DNA from: Chitinophagaceae bacterium UBA1953
GTDB taxonomy: Bacteria > Bacteroidota > Bacteroidia > Chitinophagales > Chitinophagaceae
DNA length: 32,022 nucleotides
Assembly (NCBI GenBank): GCA_002336115.1
Contig: DDEN01000002.1
Location: 1-32,022, forward strand
Direction of reading: 5' to 3'
The notes under the pieces are model-generated. The model did no database searches, had not been told where the DNA came from, and saw nothing but the letters and a program-made list of their open reading frames with translations. Positions 1 through 8,070 of this stretch are shown here, in pieces. The position numbers were made by a program, and so were the translations under genes. Every line of letters begins with the position of its first letter. The stretch's first letter is position 1.

Positions 1-1138
1 GACCAACAGTTAATTCATATCCTTCCCTGCGCATGGTTTCAATTAAGATACCGAGGTGAAGAATACCACGGCCATATACCACAAGACTATCACCATTTTC
101 ACTGTCTTCTACACGAAGAGCAAGATTCTTTTCAGTTTCTTTCATCAACCTGTCACGCAGGTGACGGCTGGTAACAAACTTACCATCCTTACCAAAGAAA
201 GGTGAGTTGTTTACGCTGAACAGCATGTTCATGGTTGGTTCATCCACGCTGATAACCGGTAATGCTTCGGGGTTTTCGATATCAGCAATGGTATCGCCGA
301 TATTAAAATCATCCAAGCCAACTACTGCACAGAGATCGCCTGCTTTTACTTCAGCAACTTTTTTCTTACCCATTCCTTCAAACACATACAGCTCCCTCAC
401 TTTCGATTTTTTGATTGTGCCATCAGCCTGTATCAATGCAATCTGCTGGTTTTCTTTAATCGTACCACGACTTACTTTACCAATAGCAATACGGCCAAGG
501 AAAGAAGAATAGTCGAGTGAAGTAATCTGCATCTGCAATGTACCTTCTGATACATGTGGAGGCGGAACATATTTGATAATGCCATCCAGTAAAGGAGTGA
601 TATTGTCAATTTCAGTTAATGAATCGTTGAACCAGCCGTTCTTTCCACTACCGTAGTAAGTAGGGAAGTCGAGTTGTTCTTCTGTTGCATCAAGGTTAAA
701 GAAAAGCTCAAAAACTGCATCGTGCACTTCATCAGGACGGCAATTTGGTTTATCTACTTTGTTGATTACAACAATTGGTTTCAGGTTTAACTGCAATGCT
801 TTTTGCAGTACAAAACGGGTTTGAGGCATGGGGCCTTCAAACGCATCCACCAGCAGGATCACCCCGTCGGCCATTTTCAATACACGTTCCACTTCGCCAC
901 CAAAATCAGCGTGGCCCGGAGTATCAATTACGTTAATCTTTACATCGTTATAAGTAACGGCTGCATTTTTAGAAAAGATGGTGATACCACGTTCACGTTC
1001 CAGGTCGTTGCTGTCCATGATCAGGTCGCCTGTTTCCTGGTTATCACGGAAAACCTTTGTGGCATGTAAAATTTTGTCGACCAGTGTTGTTTTACCGTGG
1101 TCAACGTGTGCAATAATTGCTATGTTGCGGATATTCAT
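1..1138 (-). CDS. typA: Ribosome-associated GTPase TypA/BipA (5' part; C-terminus outside window)
   Basis: A translation-factor GTPase that binds ribosomes and supports 50S assembly and stress adaptation. Read from the ATG at 1138 on the minus strand, the protein begins MNIRNIAIIAHVDHGKTT, containing the G1 P-loop. It continues with RGITIFSKN (G2), DTPGHADFGGEVERVL (G3) and NKVDKPN (G4). Part of domain II follows (roughly residues 200-290, around SSFLGRIAIGKV), then the start of the EF-G-like domain III. About 379 codons of a family usually near 600 residues are present, and the frame is still open at base 1. A well-formed Bacteroidota promoter lies about 100 bp upstream at 1235-1265. The domain order and motifs separate it from EF-G and LepA. 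Family assignment is near certain. Confidence 0.96.
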   Translation of the reverse strand, partial: MNIRNIAIIAHVDHGKTTLVDKILHATKVFRDNQETGDLIMDSNDLERERGITIFSKNAAVTYNDVKINVIDTPGHADFGGEVERVLKMADGVILLVDAFEGPMPQTRFVLQKALQLNLKPIVVINKVDKPNCRPDEVHDAVFELFFNLDATEEQLDFPTYYGSGKNGWFNDSLTEIDNITPLLDGIIKYVPPPHVSEGTLQMQITSLDYSSFLGRIAIGKVSRGTIKENQQIALIQADGTIKKSKVRELYVFEGMGKKKVAEVKAGDLCAVVGLDDFNIGDTIADIENPEALPVISVDEPTMNMLFSVNNSPFFGKDGKFVTSRHLRDRLMKETEKNLALRVEDSENGDSLVVYGRGILHLGILIETMRREGYELTVG

Positions 1139-1234
1139 ATAATCTTGAGCTTTTAGCTGATAGCCATTGGCTTATAAGAAAGCATCCGGTTACCGGAAGC
1201 TGTAAAGCATTTGGCTGGCAGCGAATTAAGGCCG

Positions 1235-1265
1235 CAAAGGTAGGTCATTTGGGCGGGGGAGGCAA
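1235..1265 (-). promoter_or_regulatory. Bacteroidota-type promoter of typA
   Basis: On the minus strand a TTG (1263-1265) is followed after exactly 20 nt by TACCTTTG (1235-1242). This matches the known Bacteroidota pattern of TTTG near -33 and TAnnTTTG at -7. Transcription should start near 1230, leaving a leader of about 90 nt before the typA ATG at 1138. Confidence 0.7.
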
Positions 1266-1390
1266 GAGAAATCAAGGTTATCTTAAGGGTAGCTGTTGGT
1301 GATAGCCATAAGCATGTTGTCGGCAGTAAAGAGCCGGTAGTCGTTAGTTGATAGCTTTTAGCCTTTTGCCTTCAGCCTTTAGCATTACAC

Positions 1391-2278
1391 TTATTGCAGC
1401 ACAGCTCCCTTCATCTTCCGGGCAGCACGTTCGCCACGTTTCATGGCAATGGCTTTTTTGTAGTTAAACCATTTCTGCCCACGTATCTTAAACATAATAT
1501 CATCAAACTTGCGGCGGCCGGTTACATTCCACAGTCCGTTTAAAATAGTGCCGATGCTGGAACCGATGGTACGTACCGATAAACCAAAACCACCTTCTGT
1601 ATATTCAATATGATGCCAGTAGCCGCTTGGCATAAACAAGGTATCGCCATGTTCAAGAATCGTACTGCTGCCGGTTGCATACTGCAGGGCAGGATATGTT
1701 TCGAAGTCGGGTTTATCAATATCAACCAGTCCGTGCACATTGAACGGCAGACGGTAGAGATATTCGCTCTGGTTGGGGTGGAACAATACCACACGACGCT
1801 TACCTGCAAACTGCGTGAGGAACACATTGCTCATGTCGATATCCATGTGCATGCGGGTAACCGAGTTTTGGGGTCCGAAGAACATAAACGGAACCTTGAT
1901 ATACCGACCGGTAATTTTGGGATAACCAAAATCTTTCAGCAATTCGGGTTTGTGTTTAAACACGGGGAAAAGGAACAAACGCAGATCGGTTGGTTCATTT
2001 TCAATCAGCTCAAGATATTCGTTGAACTTCATTTTGGCATGCGGCACACTCAGCGTTTCGCTGGGGTTGGCCTGCTTGCTGCTGAAGAGGTTGACTTCAA
2101 TATCACCCATTGCCTGCTTAAAGAAATCCATTGTCCACTTTTCATAAGCAGGGTATTGCTTCCAGAGTCCACGAAGAACAACAGGTTTCTGCGGTTTCAG
2201 ATATTTCTCTGTAAATTCTTTGCGGGTAATGGTGCTTCCATCAACCACTGGTATAGGAGTATCAATATTCATCTTCAT
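1391..2278 (-). CDS. Cupin-like (JmjC/FIH-type) Fe(II)/2-oxoglutarate oxygenase-like protein
   Basis: A 295-residue cytoplasmic protein of the cupin_8/JmjC-like family, whose characterised members hydroxylate protein or small-molecule substrates using Fe(II) and 2-oxoglutarate. The iron triad looks complete: HMD at about residues 144-146 and a distal His in SGYWHHIEY at about 222. The early segment KPQKPVVLRGL is typical of the family. The C-terminal ~60 residues are Lys/Arg rich. I chose the ATG at 2278. An in-frame TTG at 2317 would add 13 residues, but it falls inside a good -7 box (2315-2322), so it is probably not a start. The stop of the upstream Mur ligase is only ~90 bp away on the same strand, so co-transcription is likely in addition to any internal promoter. 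The substrate cannot be told from sequence. Confidence 0.82.
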   Translation of the reverse strand: MKMNIDTPIPVVDGSTITRKEFTEKYLKPQKPVVLRGLWKQYPAYEKWTMDFFKQAMGDIEVNLFSSKQANPSETLSVPHAKMKFNEYLELIENEPTDLRLFLFPVFKHKPELLKDFGYPKITGRYIKVPFMFFGPQNSVTRMHMDIDMSNVFLTQFAGKRRVVLFHPNQSEYLYRLPFNVHGLVDIDKPDFETYPALQYATGSSTILEHGDTLFMPSGYWHHIEYTEGGFGLSVRTIGSSIGTILNGLWNVTGRRKFDDIMFKIRGQKWFNYKKAIAMKRGERAARKMKGAVLQ

Positions 2279-2314
2279 GCCGGTATATTTTTTCTTGAAA
2301 GGATTGCTGAAAAA

Positions 2315-2322
2315 CAAATTTA
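2315..2322 (-). promoter_or_regulatory. Possible -7 box for the cupin-like gene
   Basis: The minus strand reads TAAATTTG, a full match to TAnnTTTG. The -33 region (about 2343-2346) is T-rich but lacks TTG. Transcription from here would start near 2309 and favour the ATG at 2278. Such short matches arise by chance in AT-rich DNA. Confidence 0.35.
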
Positions 2323-2367
2323 GAGGAATTCGCAGAACAGAAAAAAGTGAGAGTGATCAGTATTTTA

Positions 2368-3768
2368 TTAAAGATCGTCCCAAACCTTTTTTGAAAACTG
2401 CTCCAGGCTGGGGTCACGGGCTCCCATCAGCAGCAATACACAATCTTCAGTAAAATGAGAACGTACTTCGTTCAGCAGATTATTCCTGTTCTCCACAAAA
2501 AAAGCATTGCAGCCTTTTGCTTTAATATCAGTAATAAGATCGTTGGCCGAAATATCTTTTGTAGTAGTGCCGCCTGCATAAAAAATTTCGCTCATCCATA
2601 TTTCATCCTGCGGACGAAGCACCTTGCTGATTTCTTCTACAAAATCATTGCGCAGAAATTTGGTTGGTGCAAAGCCATGCGGCTGAAACCAGGCAATAAC
2701 TTTTTTTGCCAATGGCTGGCAGGCTTCAATACTTGCAGCACATTTGGCGGGGTTGTGAGCATAGTCATCAATCAGCCACACACCATTTTTTTCTCCAAGT
2801 ATCTGATGACGGCGGTAAATGCCTTCGTATTGTTTTAGAGCTTCATCTGAAGTTTGTAACGGAACACCAATCAGTCCGGCAACAGTTGCTGCAGCAAGCG
2901 CATTTTCCATATTGTGTTTGCCGAGAGCGTGAAGCGTGAAGCGGCAGTCGTGAATGGAGGAGGCTTTATGTTTAACAGTAAAAGAAATTTTAAATCCTTC
3001 CTGTTTAAAATCAGTTGCATGAAAAGCTGCATCATCGGTTTCATCAACCGAAAAATTAAAAGCAGGATTTGCTGATAATTGTTTTGCCAGCTGATGCGAT
3101 TGATTCACCACAAAGAATTCTTTCGTGTGCTGCTTGAACTGGTTGAAGATATCCATCAACACATCAATTTCTTTATGGTCTTTATCAATGTTGAGCAATA
3201 AACCAACTTCAGGTGTGTACAGTACAATGCTGCCGTCGCTTTCATCGGATTCAATCACAAGCCAATCACCTTTACCCACTTTTGCGTTACCTATTTTTCC
3301 TTCTTTGATAATGCTTGTTAATCCTGCACCGCTGATGATGCTTGGTTCCATACCTGCATGCTGCAGTATTTCAAACAGCATGGCACTGGTGGTTGATTTA
3401 CCACTTGTGCCGCCTACTGCAATTGTTTTTTTGCTTTGTGCAATCAATGCCAGCAGCTCAGCACGGCGTATGATGGGGATGTTTAATTCTTTTGCTTTGA
3501 TGATTTCAACAACGGTATCTTCTATTGCAGTGGATGCAACCACAAGATCAGTTTCGGCAGTAATGCCATCGCCATTCTGCGGAAAGCATTTAATTCCTTC
3601 TGCTTCCAGTTTTTCTTTTGTTTCGTTGTATTCACCCGGATGAAAATAGCGGTCGCTGCCGCTTACTTCTTTTCCAATTCCCTGCAAGTATTGTGCAATA
3701 GCACTCATGCCGCTACCTGCCACACCAATAAAAAACGGTTTCTGAAAATCGTTGATGGAATTTATCAT
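2368..3768 (-). CDS. Mur ligase family protein (MurC/Mpl-like, stand-alone)
   Basis: A 466-residue three-domain Mur ligase, the family of ATP-dependent amide-bond-forming enzymes acting on UDP-MurNAc precursors in the cytoplasm. GVAGSGMSAIA (about residues 15-25) is the MurC/Mpl-type N-terminal nucleotide fold. The ATP P-loop reads GGTSGKSTT (about 118-126) where MurC and Mpl have GTHGKTT. LLLNIDKDH, HNMENALAAATVA, DDYAHNPAK, FQPHGFAPT and MGARDPSL cover the central and C-terminal domains. It is not next to other cell-wall genes, so it is unlikely to be the primary murC of the dcw cluster. It may be a recycling ligase (Mpl-like) or a paralogue with another substrate. A TACTTTTG box sits just 6 bp upstream of the ATG, so the transcript may be almost leaderless. 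The 5' start is secured by the Rossmann motif. Confidence 0.85.
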   Translation of the reverse strand: MINSINDFQKPFFIGVAGSGMSAIAQYLQGIGKEVSGSDRYFHPGEYNETKEKLEAEGIKCFPQNGDGITAETDLVVASTAIEDTVVEIIKAKELNIPIIRRAELLALIAQSKKTIAVGGTSGKSTTSAMLFEILQHAGMEPSIISGAGLTSIIKEGKIGNAKVGKGDWLVIESDESDGSIVLYTPEVGLLLNIDKDHKEIDVLMDIFNQFKQHTKEFFVVNQSHQLAKQLSANPAFNFSVDETDDAAFHATDFKQEGFKISFTVKHKASSIHDCRFTLHALGKHNMENALAAATVAGLIGVPLQTSDEALKQYEGIYRRHQILGEKNGVWLIDDYAHNPAKCAASIEACQPLAKKVIAWFQPHGFAPTKFLRNDFVEEISKVLRPQDEIWMSEIFYAGGTTTKDISANDLITDIKAKGCNAFFVENRNNLLNEVRSHFTEDCVLLLMGARDPSLEQFSKKVWDDL

Positions 3769-3773
3769 GATCG

Positions 3774-3781
3774 CAAAAGTA
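3774..3781 (-). promoter_or_regulatory. -7 box (TACTTTTG) of the Mur ligase gene
   Basis: The minus strand carries TACTTTTG followed by CG, only 6 bp before the ATG at 3768. This is a full match to TAnnTTTG, but no clear TTTG is seen at -33. If used, the mRNA leader would be only a few nucleotides long. Confidence 0.45.
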
Positions 3782-3826
3782 TTAAAACAGCAGTAGGTTT
3801 TTGGAAAAAACGAAAACTGTATTGTT

Positions 3827-3907
3827 AGTCCGAAGGACTTAAATTTGAATAGCCACAGGTTATGCCAGTGGTAAAGAAATTGAATTCATCACAACCGCAA
3901 GGCGGTT
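3827..3907 (+). repeat. Left 81-nt triple-hairpin (REP-like) module of the RAYT element
   Basis: Three hairpins in fixed order. A: stem AGTCC/GGACT with loop GAA (3827-3839). B: a 7-position stem starting CCAC and closing GTGG with a 5-nt loop (3853-3871). C: AACCGC/GCGGTT with loop AAG (3893-3907). The A-B spacer is 13 nt and the B-C spacer 21 nt. The module has an inverted partner of identical length and layout at 4391-4471. Confidence 0.85.
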
Positions 3908-3932
3908 GAATCATTTTCCTAAAGCTTCAGCT

Positions 3933-4379
3933 ATGAGCTCCTATAAACAAATTTTTTATCAGATTGTATTTGGTACAAAAGACAGAAAGCCAGCAATACC
4001 TTTTACTGCAGAATCTGAACTATACAAATACATCTGGGGAATAATTGAAAAACACAATTGTAAACTTTACAGAATAAATGGAATGGAAGATCATATCCAT
4101 ATATTCTCTGACTTGCATCCTTCTGTCAGCTTGAGTGATTATATTAAAAACTTAAAAGTTGCCAGCAGCATCTGGATGAAAGCTCATAAAGGATTCCCGG
4201 AGTTTAATGGCTGGCAGGATGGTTATGGAGCTTTTACATATTCAATTCGTGAAAAAGATATGATAATTGAATACATTAAAAATCAGAAAACTCATCACAG
4301 GAAAGAATCTTTTTACGATGAATATAAAAGGCTGCTGACAGAAAGCGGAATTTCATTTGATGAAAAATATCTCCTGTAA
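3933..4379 (+). CDS. REP-associated tyrosine transposase (Y1 HUH family, IS200-like TnpA)
   Basis: A 148-residue single-domain HUH nuclease that nicks and joins single-stranded DNA at hairpins. The HUH motif is HIHIF with His54 and His56. The catalytic tyrosine is most likely Tyr114 in IIEYIKNQKTHH. The N-terminal pattern SSYKQIFYQIVFGTK and the WQDGYGAF segment are typical of TnpA_REP proteins. I use the ATG at 3933. An upstream in-frame TTG at 3906 lies inside the left C hairpin and is unlikely to be used. All catalytic residues are present, so the protein may be active. The gene sits between two outward-mirrored hairpin modules that are the probable DNA substrates. Confidence 0.92.
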   Translation: MSSYKQIFYQIVFGTKDRKPAIPFTAESELYKYIWGIIEKHNCKLYRINGMEDHIHIFSDLHPSVSLSDYIKNLKVASSIWMKAHKGFPEFNGWQDGYGAFTYSIREKDMIIEYIKNQKTHHRKESFYDEYKRLLTESGISFDEKYLL

Positions 4380-4390
4380 ATAATAAATTC

Positions 4391-4471
4391 AACCACTTCG
4401 TGGTTGTTGTTAACAGCTGATCTGATCTTCGGGACTTACCCGGAGCTATTTTTATTTAAGCCCTTCGGGCT
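4391..4471 (-). repeat. Right 81-nt triple-hairpin (REP-like) module, inverted copy
   Basis: Read on the minus strand it has the same layout as the left module. A: AGCCC/GGGCT, loop GAA (4459-4471). B: a 7-position stem with one mismatch and a 5-nt loop (4427-4445). C: AACCAC/GTGGTT, loop GAA on this strand (4391-4405). Spacers are again 13 and 21 nt. Stem bases differ from the left copy in paired, compensating fashion. Hairpin A lies directly beyond the GH9 stop codon. Confidence 0.85.
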
Positions 4472-7024
4472 TTATTTCAACAATTCATCAATCCGCTTAA
4501 ACACATATTCTTTTTGCTGTAGAAGCTGAATCAGCTCAGGAAGACGATTGTAAAACTTATCCGTACGTTTGGGATCAGTACCAATATGAACCAGCAGAAT
4601 AAAACCATTCAGCCCTGCAGGTTTTGATTGTTCATAATTTACAACAGATTGAAAAATGGTTTCACTGCTTTGATAGTTGTTTAATGCAGGCCATGTATAA
4701 TCAGCTGCTGATTTTGTTCCCGGCGAATAATTGATGAGCTGCAGACCAAGTTCCTTCGACCATGCAGCAATGGAATCGTTATACCATTCATAAGGCGGAA
4801 TAAAGAATGCTGCGTTTGATTTACTGATACCAAAACGTTTCATCTCAGTATAGTTCTGCAGTAAATCTTTTTTAAACTGTTGCTTTGTTACCAGCAGACT
4901 ATCACGTTTGCTCCAGCCGGCATACAGCAAATGTTTATTGGAATGTGCACCGAGATAATTCCCGTTTCTTTTTAATTGTGTAATGAGCGGTGCAAATTGT
5001 TTGTTGCGGTAAAAATCACCTGTAAAAAAGAACGATGCTTTGATGTGTTGCTGCTGCAATGTTTGCAGAACAGCTGTGCCTCCATCAGCAAACTCATGAC
5101 CTGTAAATACAAGCGCTATTTCTTTTTTTGTTGTATCGCCACGCACAACTGCAGCATGATCGTAACGGAAATTTTTTGCAGCAGCATTTGTTTTTTGAGG
5201 ATGAGAGGATGATTCCATCGCTGCCAATAAATAAACCAATGATGCTGTACCGTCCATTGTTGGTTCATTGCTGCTGTAATCGCCATAATCATCATGGTAC
5301 ACTGCCAGCTCACTTTGAAAAGGGGCATACTCATCATCATGATACAGTTTCAACCCGATTAAATTTTTGAAGATGCTGGTATAAACCGGCCCATCAACCA
5401 ATCCTCCATCGATGGGATAATTTTTCAGATGCGTGAATGCACTGTGCGGATCAGCAGGCCAGTCACCCCACGAAGGCAAACCATACACCATACTTGTTCC
5501 CCATGGATTGCAACCAAACAACCAGTCAATATTTGCCTGTTCTAGTTCTTCAAATGTTTGATCGTTGGTTAACTGCCTGTACCAGTAACATTGCATGGCA
5601 AACGAAGTGGTTAAATTATTGCTGCACCAGATAAACGGAACACCACGGTAAAATGCATTTTGTTTTGCTTTGTTCCATACACGGGTGATGCCTTCTTTAT
5701 AAAAGCTGATGATTGTATCTCTGCGTTTGTCTGTTAATTGTTTAGCTAATTCATAATGACCAAGATTGATGAAAGGATACCATTGGTAATGATTCGCTGT
5801 GTCTTTTCCTAACCAGGGAGTAACAGGTTCCAGTTTTGAAAACCCTATTGCTGAATCAAGTAATTCACTAATTAGTCCAGCATATTCCTCTTTCCTGTGG
5901 TTGATGTTGAATATATTGTTCAAAGCTGAATAAACTGAGCTGTAACCAAGCTCCATATCATCTACCCAGTTATCTTCTGCATAGATATAAGGAGACTTTA
6001 CTGAAACAGTTTGTGTAACCCCTCTTTTTAATTCAGCAAAGTCAATCGCTTCGAGCGATTTATTAATAAGCTGACTTGAATAGTTGCTATCGAGCGGTAG
6101 AAATACTTTAGTTCCCAAAGCAAACACACTTGCAAACTTTGCAGCAGTAGAACTTGTGCCTGTTGTATTGTTCATGAATTTTCCACGTTGCTGTGGCTTG
6201 CCATCAATAAAATAAACAGGGCGTTCAAATCCTTTACCGTACTGCGAATCCATTTTTGGAATGCGCATGCTGATATGGTCCCTGTCATCGCCCAACTGGT
6301 TGTACATTTCATTATTCGCAGGAAACATTTTCAGCAACCAGTTAATTCCCCAGTTTGCTTCATCCAATACATCGGGAAGATGATTTTTTCCATCCAACCC
6401 ATTTGCTAAATGTTCATCAGCAAACACTGCTGGAAAATCCCTGTAAGCCATCAGCAAATGATAAGTTGCATTGGCCGATGTAGTGGAGTACTGCAGGTAA
6501 TCGCTTGCATCGTGCCAGCCTCCAACCACATCAATATGTGTACTATCGGGGATGCCTGCTTCTTTTCCGTACAAGGTATATCCATCCTGTGTATGACAAC
6601 TGTCTTTTAAAAAAGGGTTGAAACCGCTGCGTTGCTGCCGTATATAACGCAGGCAAAAATCAGCAGCACCTTTGTACACATTTTCGTTAATGGAAAATAC
6701 AGGCGAGGTTGCATTGCCTGCCTTGAGATAATATTTTCCTGCTTTTTTAAACGCAGAGAAATTTAAACGGCAGGTTTGTGCAAATGGCCCGTAGCTGCCA
6801 AATGCCTTTCCTGCTTTGGACGTAAAAACCGTTTTTCCTGTAGCAGAATCAACCAACATAAACTGCTGAATGGTATCTGTTTCTTTACTGCACCAAACAG
6901 CAACCTTAATGCCACCGGGTTTATAACCCAGCTGGTTGATGCGTATCCATTCATTTGTTTCTTTCTTATTTGTAAATGCTGCAATAACAACAGCAAGCAG
7001 GAAGAACAGGAACATCTTCTTCAT
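4472..7024 (-). CDS. Secreted glycoside hydrolase family 9 protein fused to a polysaccharide-deacetylase-like (NodB/CE4) domain
   Basis: An 850-residue exported enzyme. Residues 1-18 form a signal peptide (MKKMFLFFLLAVVIAAF). An Ig-like CelD_N domain follows at about 27-112 (WIRINQLGYKP...). The GH9 (alpha/alpha)6 barrel spans about 115-605. GGWHDASDY at 168-176 supplies the two Asp of the usual DAGD motif (Asp172, Asp175; the Gly is Ser here). DPHSAF near 525-530 keeps one His of the usual HHR, and SSNEPTMDGTA carries the probable acid Glu587. GH9 enzymes are mostly endoglucanases or exo-acting beta-glucan hydrolases. Residues about 635-850 resemble NodB deacetylases: HSNKH (694-698, HxxxH metal pair), FFIPPYEW and LLVHIG. 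The first motif is VFTGHEFADGG rather than TFDDG. The gene is monocistronic in this window. The polysaccharide attacked is unknown. Confidence 0.88.
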   Translation of the reverse strand: MKKMFLFFLLAVVIAAFTNKKETNEWIRINQLGYKPGGIKVAVWCSKETDTIQQFMLVDSATGKTVFTSKAGKAFGSYGPFAQTCRLNFSAFKKAGKYYLKAGNATSPVFSINENVYKGAADFCLRYIRQQRSGFNPFLKDSCHTQDGYTLYGKEAGIPDSTHIDVVGGWHDASDYLQYSTTSANATYHLLMAYRDFPAVFADEHLANGLDGKNHLPDVLDEANWGINWLLKMFPANNEMYNQLGDDRDHISMRIPKMDSQYGKGFERPVYFIDGKPQQRGKFMNNTTGTSSTAAKFASVFALGTKVFLPLDSNYSSQLINKSLEAIDFAELKRGVTQTVSVKSPYIYAEDNWVDDMELGYSSVYSALNNIFNINHRKEEYAGLISELLDSAIGFSKLEPVTPWLGKDTANHYQWYPFINLGHYELAKQLTDKRRDTIISFYKEGITRVWNKAKQNAFYRGVPFIWCSNNLTTSFAMQCYWYRQLTNDQTFEELEQANIDWLFGCNPWGTSMVYGLPSWGDWPADPHSAFTHLKNYPIDGGLVDGPVYTSIFKNLIGLKLYHDDEYAPFQSELAVYHDDYGDYSSNEPTMDGTASLVYLLAAMESSSHPQKTNAAAKNFRYDHAAVVRGDTTKKEIALVFTGHEFADGGTAVLQTLQQQHIKASFFFTGDFYRNKQFAPLITQLKRNGNYLGAHSNKHLLYAGWSKRDSLLVTKQQFKKDLLQNYTEMKRFGISKSNAAFFIPPYEWYNDSIAAWSKELGLQLINYSPGTKSAADYTWPALNNYQSSETIFQSVVNYEQSKPAGLNGFILLVHIGTDPKRTDKFYNRLPELIQLLQQKEYVFKRIDELLK

Positions 7025-7121
7025 ACATTCAAGTTAGTAAATTTCCATTGCAGACATGATGACAAATGAAGAATGGCGTTTTACACTGATATATCTCATC
7101 GTGTTTTTAACCGGGATGCAT

Positions 7122-7129
7122 CATCTTTG
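7122..7129 (+). promoter_or_regulatory. Possible -7 box for the 7170-9875 operon
   Basis: CATCTTTG followed by CGG matches TAnnTTTG with one mismatch and resembles common Chitinophagaceae start regions. It lies 41 bp before the ATG at 7170. The -33 region has no clear TTTG, so support is modest. Confidence 0.35.
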
Positions 7130-7169
7130 CGGTAAATTTGAACCATTACAGCATTAATTCAGCACTGTT

Positions 7170-8054
7170 ATGATGATTGACTTAAAAGCACTGACGGCTA
7201 TGCAACGCACACCCTGGTTGCAGCATGCCATTGCACCCAGGCCCATTGCATTTGTATCAAGCATGGATAAAGAAGGAAACGTAAACCTCAGTCCGTTCAG
7301 CTTTTTTAACCTGTTCTCCACCAATCCTCCCGTAGTTGTTTTTTCTGTATTAAGAAGGGTAAGAGATAATTCAGAGAAAGACACGTTGAAAAATGTATTG
7401 GAGTTTCCTGAAGTGGTGATTAATGTGGTTGATATGGAAATGGTGCAGCAGGTAAGTCTTGCAAGCTGCGAATTTCCAACAGGCACAAGTGAATTTGTAA
7501 AAGCAGGTTTTACAGAAGAACCTTCATCAATGGTAAAACCTCCAATGGTAAAAGAAAGTAAAGTAAAGCTTGAGTGCAAAGTGCTTGAAGTAAAACCATT
7601 GGGTACAGAAGGCGGAGCAGGCAATCTTATCATTTGCGAAGTGCTTTGCATGCATGTACATGAAAGCATTTTAAATGAGGAGAAAACGATGATTGATCAG
7701 CGCAATCTTCACCATGCAGCAAGGCTTGGTGGCGACTGGTACAGCAGTGTTGATGCAACAAATTTGTTTATGGTTGAAAAACCAAATACACAGCTGGGCA
7801 TTGGTATTGATGCATTGCCCGAAGCCATCCGCAGCAGTAATATTTTAACAGGAAACAATCTTGGTCAGCTGGCCAATGTGCATGAATACCCTGTTGTTGA
7901 TGCAAACTATGAAGATGAGCGGTTGAAAAATATCTTCCAGTATTTTTCTGTTAACCCAATTGAAATGGATAAAGAACTGCACAAGTATGCAAAAGAGTTG
8001 CTTGATGCTGGAAAAGTAAAAGAAGCATGGCAGGTGTTGCTGGCTGATGATTAA
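7170..8054 (+). CDS. Flavin reductase-like (FMN-binding split barrel) protein
   Basis: A 294-residue cytoplasmic protein of the flavoredoxin/DIM6-NTAB flavin-reductase family. These proteins bind FMN and typically pass electrons from NAD(P)H to flavin or partner enzymes. The family signature is at the N-terminus: APRPIAFVSSMDKEGNVNLSPFSFFNLFSTNPPVV (residues about 22-56). KDTLKNVLEFPEVVINVV and the Cys-Glu-Phe-Pro segment (about 108-111) complete the flavin pocket. The last ~100 residues extend beyond the core split barrel and are less recognisable. Two ATGs are adjacent (7170 and 7173). The next gene starts 16 bp after its stop, so it probably leads a three-gene oxidoreductase operon. Confidence 0.85.
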   Translation: MMIDLKALTAMQRTPWLQHAIAPRPIAFVSSMDKEGNVNLSPFSFFNLFSTNPPVVVFSVLRRVRDNSEKDTLKNVLEFPEVVINVVDMEMVQQVSLASCEFPTGTSEFVKAGFTEEPSSMVKPPMVKESKVKLECKVLEVKPLGTEGGAGNLIICEVLCMHVHESILNEEKTMIDQRNLHHAARLGGDWYSSVDATNLFMVEKPNTQLGIGIDALPEAIRSSNILTGNNLGQLANVHEYPVVDANYEDERLKNIFQYFSVNPIEMDKELHKYAKELLDAGKVKEAWQVLLADD

Positions 8055-8070
8055 AAATAGAAAGACGATT

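Larger units (their letters stand above)
3827..4471 (+). mobile_element. RAYT/IS200-like unit bounded by mirrored triple-hairpin modules
   Basis: A 645-bp unit: left module (3827-3907), 25-bp gap, Y1 transposase gene (3933-4379), 11-bp gap, right module in reverse orientation (4391-4471). There is no tnpB and no classical terminal inverted repeat. This fits a REP-associated tyrosine transposase with its palindromes better than a DDE insertion sequence. The outermost hairpin on the right ends one base before the stop codon of the GH9 gene, so it may also terminate that gene's transcript. No target-site duplication is expected for this class and none was seen. Confidence 0.75.

Noticed and set aside
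1139..1390. Plus-strand ORF at 1117-1302 and low-complexity AGCC/TTTAGCC runs near 1340-1385
   Set aside because: The ORF crosses the typA promoter and has no protein-like features; the short runs are too imperfect to define a repeat from this window alone.
1610..2323. Long plus-strand ORF of 237 codons
   Set aside because: Exact antisense of the cupin-like gene, whose iron-ligand motifs make the minus strand the coding one.
3827..4471. Classical insertion sequence with terminal inverted repeats and target duplication
   Set aside because: The flanks are mirrored in structure but diverged in sequence, the enzyme is a Y1 HUH protein, and no direct duplication was seen.
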